NCBI RefSeq assembly: GCF_001570585.1
Contig: NZ_BBXF01000005.1
Coordinates: 1 to 64,000 of the forward strand
DNA from: Herbidospora daliensis
GTDB taxonomy: Bacteria > Actinomycetota > Actinomycetes > Streptosporangiales > Streptosporangiaceae
DNA: 64,000 nucleotides
Direction of reading: 5' to 3'
This document shows positions 61,940 through 64,000 of the stretch, one piece after another. The notes beneath the pieces were generated by a model that was not told where the DNA came from, made no database searches, and was given only the letters and a program-made list of their open reading frames with translations. Every line of letters begins with the position of its first letter. Within the stretch, counting starts at the first letter, position 1. Position numbers and translations under genes: made by a program.

Positions 61940-62541
61940 AGCCAGCCGTTGTGGCGGGCCACCCCGGCGGCCTCGACGCGGTTGCGGGTGCCGGTCTTGC
62001 CGATGGCCGACGAGAGGTAGTTGCGGACCGTGCTCTCCGACAGGTGGAGGCGGGCGGCCAGGTCGGCGATGGTGGCGCCGTCGCCGGCGATGGCGAGGAT
62101 CTCGCGTTCGCGGTCGGTCAGCGGGCTCGGCCCGGCCGACAACGCGGCGGCGGCCAGCGCGGGGTCGACGACCCGTTCGCCGCGCAGCACCCGGCGGACG
62201 GCGTCGGCGAGCTCCTCGACCGGGCCGTCCTTGACGAGGAAGCCCCGCGCCCCGGCGTCCATGGCCCGGCGCAGGTAGCCGGGGCGGCCGAACGTGGTGA
62301 GGATCAGCACGCGGCAGCCGGGCAGCCGGTCGCGCAGGTCGGCGGCGGCCTCCAGGCCGCCCCGGCCGGGCATCTCGATGTCGAGCAGGGCGACGTCGGG
62401 CCGGGTCTCCAGCGCGGCGGGCACGACCTCGGTGCCGTCGCCGACCTGGGCGACGATCTCGATGTCGGGTTCGAGCCCGAGCAGCAGGGCCAGGGCGCCG
62501 CGCATCATGCCCTGGTCTTCGGCCAGCAGCACACGGATCAT
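61936..62541 (-). CDS. LuxR/NarL-family response regulator
   Basis: This is a 201-residue response regulator. The receiver has the acidic residues ED (8-9), phospho-acceptor Asp54 in ALLDIEMP and Lys in FLVKDGPV. The LuxR helix-turn-helix has PLTDREREILAIAGDGATIA and ESTVRNYLSSAIGKTG. It forms a pair with the kinase upstream (ATGA overlap, 62541). It probably controls the ABC-2 permease genes located upstream in the same operon, a common arrangement for LiaRS/DesKR-like systems. Confidence 0.92.
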   Translation of the reverse strand: MIRVLLAEDQGMMRGALALLLGLEPDIEIVAQVGDGTEVVPAALETRPDVALLDIEMPGRGGLEAAADLRDRLPGCRVLILTTFGRPGYLRRAMDAGARGFLVKDGPVEELADAVRRVLRGERVVDPALAAAALSAGPSPLTDREREILAIAGDGATIADLAARLHLSESTVRNYLSSAIGKTGTRNRVEAAGVARHNGWL

Positions 62542-63581
62542 CAGGGGGTGGCTCCTTCCGGGACGCCGACGCTCAGCCGGAACCCGCCGGCGGGGGCGTT
62601 CCCGGCGGTGAACCGGCCGCCCGCCGCCTCGACGCGTTCGCGCAGGCCGCCGAGCCCGTACCCGGACGCGGTCCCGGTGACGCCGGCGCCGTCGTCGGCG
62701 ATGGTCAGCTCGGCGCCCTCGCCGACGACGACGGTGATGGCGCAGGTCCGGGCGGTGCTGTGGCGGATCACGTTGGTGACGCCCTCGCGCACCGCCCAGC
62801 CGAGCAGGGCGTCGGTCTCCGGCGCGAGGGGCGCGCCGGGGCTGCTCAGGGTCAGTTCGATGCCCGCCGCGTCGAGGGCGTCGCGGGCGGCGGCGAGCTC
62901 GGCGTCGAGCCCCCGGCCCCGGTAGCCGGTGACGGCGGCCCTGACCTGGGTGAGGGCCTGGCGGCCGATCTCCTCGATGTCGGCGGCCTGCCGGGCGGCG
63001 GCCGCGCCGTCGCTCGGGGCCAGCCGCCGCACCACCTCGGCCTTCACGACCATGACCGACAGGGTGTGGCCGAGCAGGTCGTGCAGGTCGCGGGAGAACC
63101 GCAGCCGCTCCTCCGAGACGGCCACCCGGGCGAGCTCGCGCCGGGTGGCCTGGAGCTCGGCGATGGTGTCCCACAGCTGCACGATGATCCACGGCACCAG
63201 CCCGGCGACGAACACCCCCCACCCGGAGAAGGCGACGTTCAGCCCGCCGACGTCGCTCCTGATCGCGGCCCCGACGGCGACGGCGGTGAGCGGCAGCAGC
63301 AGCGCCACGCCGGGCCAGCGGCGCACGATGGCGCCGGTGAGGACGGCGCTCATCGTGAGGGTGAAGGTCCAGGAGCCGCCGAAGGCCAGGGCGGCGGCCG
63401 AGCTCGCGAGGCCGAGCAGGGCCAGGGTGAGGAGGGACTCGCGGCGGGCGGTGTAGAGGTAGAGGCCGGTGATCGCGACCACGGCCGCCCCGCGGAGGAT
63501 CGAGGGCCGGGCGACCGTTTCGAGAATCGGGAAGGCCATGAGGAGGACCCAGAAGGCGAACCCTCCCTGACGGGGTGTCAT
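62541..63581 (-). CDS. NarL-type sensor histidine kinase
   Basis: This is a 346-residue kinase. About six membrane helices fill the first 145 residues, with little extracytoplasmic sequence. HisKA_3 carries the phospho-acceptor His167 in RFSRDLHDLLGHTL. The ATP domain has VREGVTNVIRHS (N-box), LTIADDGAGVTG and SGYGLGGLRERV. It resembles DesK-type intramembrane-sensing kinases linked to ABC transporters. The start is ATG 63581 with GGAGGAG 4 nt upstream. It overlaps the permease gene upstream (ATGA). Confidence 0.92.
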   Translation of the reverse strand: MTPRQGGFAFWVLLMAFPILETVARPSILRGAAVVAITGLYLYTARRESLLTLALLGLASSAAALAFGGSWTFTLTMSAVLTGAIVRRWPGVALLLPLTAVAVGAAIRSDVGGLNVAFSGWGVFVAGLVPWIIVQLWDTIAELQATRRELARVAVSEERLRFSRDLHDLLGHTLSVMVVKAEVVRRLAPSDGAAAARQAADIEEIGRQALTQVRAAVTGYRGRGLDAELAAARDALDAAGIELTLSSPGAPLAPETDALLGWAVREGVTNVIRHSTARTCAITVVVGEGAELTIADDGAGVTGTASGYGLGGLRERVEAAGGRFTAGNAPAGGFRLSVGVPEGATP

Positions 63582-64000
63582 GTGCTCCTCCCGGCCCGGC
63601 GGAAACCGTACAAAGCGTAGATGGTGAAGACGGCGGTCCACCCCAGCAGCAGCAGCACCGACCGCAGCGAGGGGGCCTCGCCGAAGAGCACCGCCCAGGG
63701 CAGGTTCGCGTACGCCGCCACCGGGCTCCACTCGCTGACCGCCTGCAACCATCCGGGGAAGTTCGCGGCCGGGAACCACAGGCCGCCGACGACCGACAAC
63801 GAGATGTACCCGGCCAGGTTGGCGGCGGCCGAGTTCTGCGGGCTCAGCAGGTAGGCGTTGCCCAGCGCGAACAGGCTGAACGGGATGGTGCCGACCCATA
63901 ACAGCAGGGTGACCGCGACCCACTCGAACGGGGTCAGCGGCACCCCGTTGACCAGCCCTCCGGCGGTCAGCACGAGCAGGATCGAGGGCACCACGATGAT
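63578..64000 (-). CDS. ABC-2 type transporter permease, partial
   Basis: This is the C-terminal 140 residues of an ABC-2 permease; the start lies beyond the right window edge. Four hydrophobic segments are visible, with FSLFALGNAYLL, LAGYISLSVVGGLWFPAANF and LPWAVLFGEAP, typical of DrrB/ABC2-membrane proteins. The stop overlaps the kinase start, so permease, kinase and regulator form one operon. The ATPase subunit is expected just outside the window. Confidence 0.88.
   Translation of the reverse strand: MIVVPSILLVLTAGGLVNGVPLTPFEWVAVTLLLWVGTIPFSLFALGNAYLLSPQNSAAANLAGYISLSVVGGLWFPAANFPGWLQAVSEWSPVAAYANLPWAVLFGEAPSLRSVLLLLGWTAVFTIYALYGFRRAGRST

Overview
The window comes from a very GC-rich actinobacterium. 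Third codon positions are almost always G or C, GTG and TTG starts are common, and the regulators are typical of the group (SARP, TetR, MarR, ECF42-type and RpoD-family sigma factors, GarA, two FtsR/MerR-type proteins). A chorismate/isochorismate menaquinone route (menF, menD, menC, menE) is present, as are mycothiol-type enzymes. This fits the Streptosporangiales (Nonomuraea/Streptosporangium relatives) better than Streptomyces, which usually uses the futalosine route, but the genus is inference. Coding density is very high. Many genes overlap by 4 nt, several look leaderless, and at least four convergent pairs share overlapping stop codons.

Layout. 1-1.7 kb: the right part of an IS5-family insertion sequence lies inside a decayed epoxide hydrolase gene. 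1.8-6.7 kb: a tightly overlapped minus-strand operon (PLP lyase with one frameshift, MFS exporter, SAM methyltransferase, EXLDI protein) diverges from a Tat-exported class V aminotransferase-like protein. 6.7-10.7 kb: AI-2E-family permease, secreted intradiol dioxygenase with a repeat insert, and a DUF3311/MctP monocarboxylate uptake pair with a Crp-like site. 10.8-13.1 kb: a textbook Trp attenuator (two-Trp leader peptide, terminator and antiterminator) in front of a fused anthranilate synthase. 13.2-21.2 kb: amidohydrolase, ABC exporter, thyX, a large secreted metzincin, a ThiS/MoaD-like protein without the GG tail, and a flavohemoglobin. 21.4-24.6 kb: a perfect 21-bp palindrome, a GATase with Ser in place of the catalytic Cys, a small secreted Cys-rich protein, and two divergent regulators. 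24.6-28.6 kb: a 1334-residue secreted protein joining a transglycosylase-like domain to an SGNH hydrolase domain.

28.7-36.3 kb: TSUP permease, MarR regulator, mycothiol-dependent enzyme, HSL esterase, acyl-CoA dehydrogenase, phospholipid methyltransferase-like protein, a NarL-type two-component pair, and a CDP-alcohol phosphatidyltransferase. 36.3-44.7 kb: a fused nucleotidyltransferase/phosphohexomutase, then the conserved garA-ftsR-bfn-merR block, then a tandem glycine riboswitch and gcvP. 44.8-50.9 kb: small conserved proteins (a TPR-like protein, a CPCC protein with a probable CTG start, DUF5999 and others), a TetR regulator, a VOC protein and an RpoD-family sigma factor. 50.9-59.3 kb: menE diverges from menC-menD-dedA. 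A flavin reductase, cupin and IMPACT-family gene follow, then an MFS permease and menF. 59.5-64 kb: SGNH esterase, a DGPF/ECF42 pair, and a second two-component system whose kinase gene overlaps an ABC-2 permease cut by the window edge.

Regulation is the most informative layer. The window holds an RNA attenuator, a two-aptamer riboswitch, several inverted-repeat operators in divergent promoters, two adjacent 16-bp tandem repeats, and an exact 22-bp repeat present twice (48 kb apart) with a third diverged copy. The best candidates for something undescribed are the EXLDI-linked operon with its AT-rich palindrome cluster, the 22-bp dispersed element and the transglycosylase/SGNH fusion.
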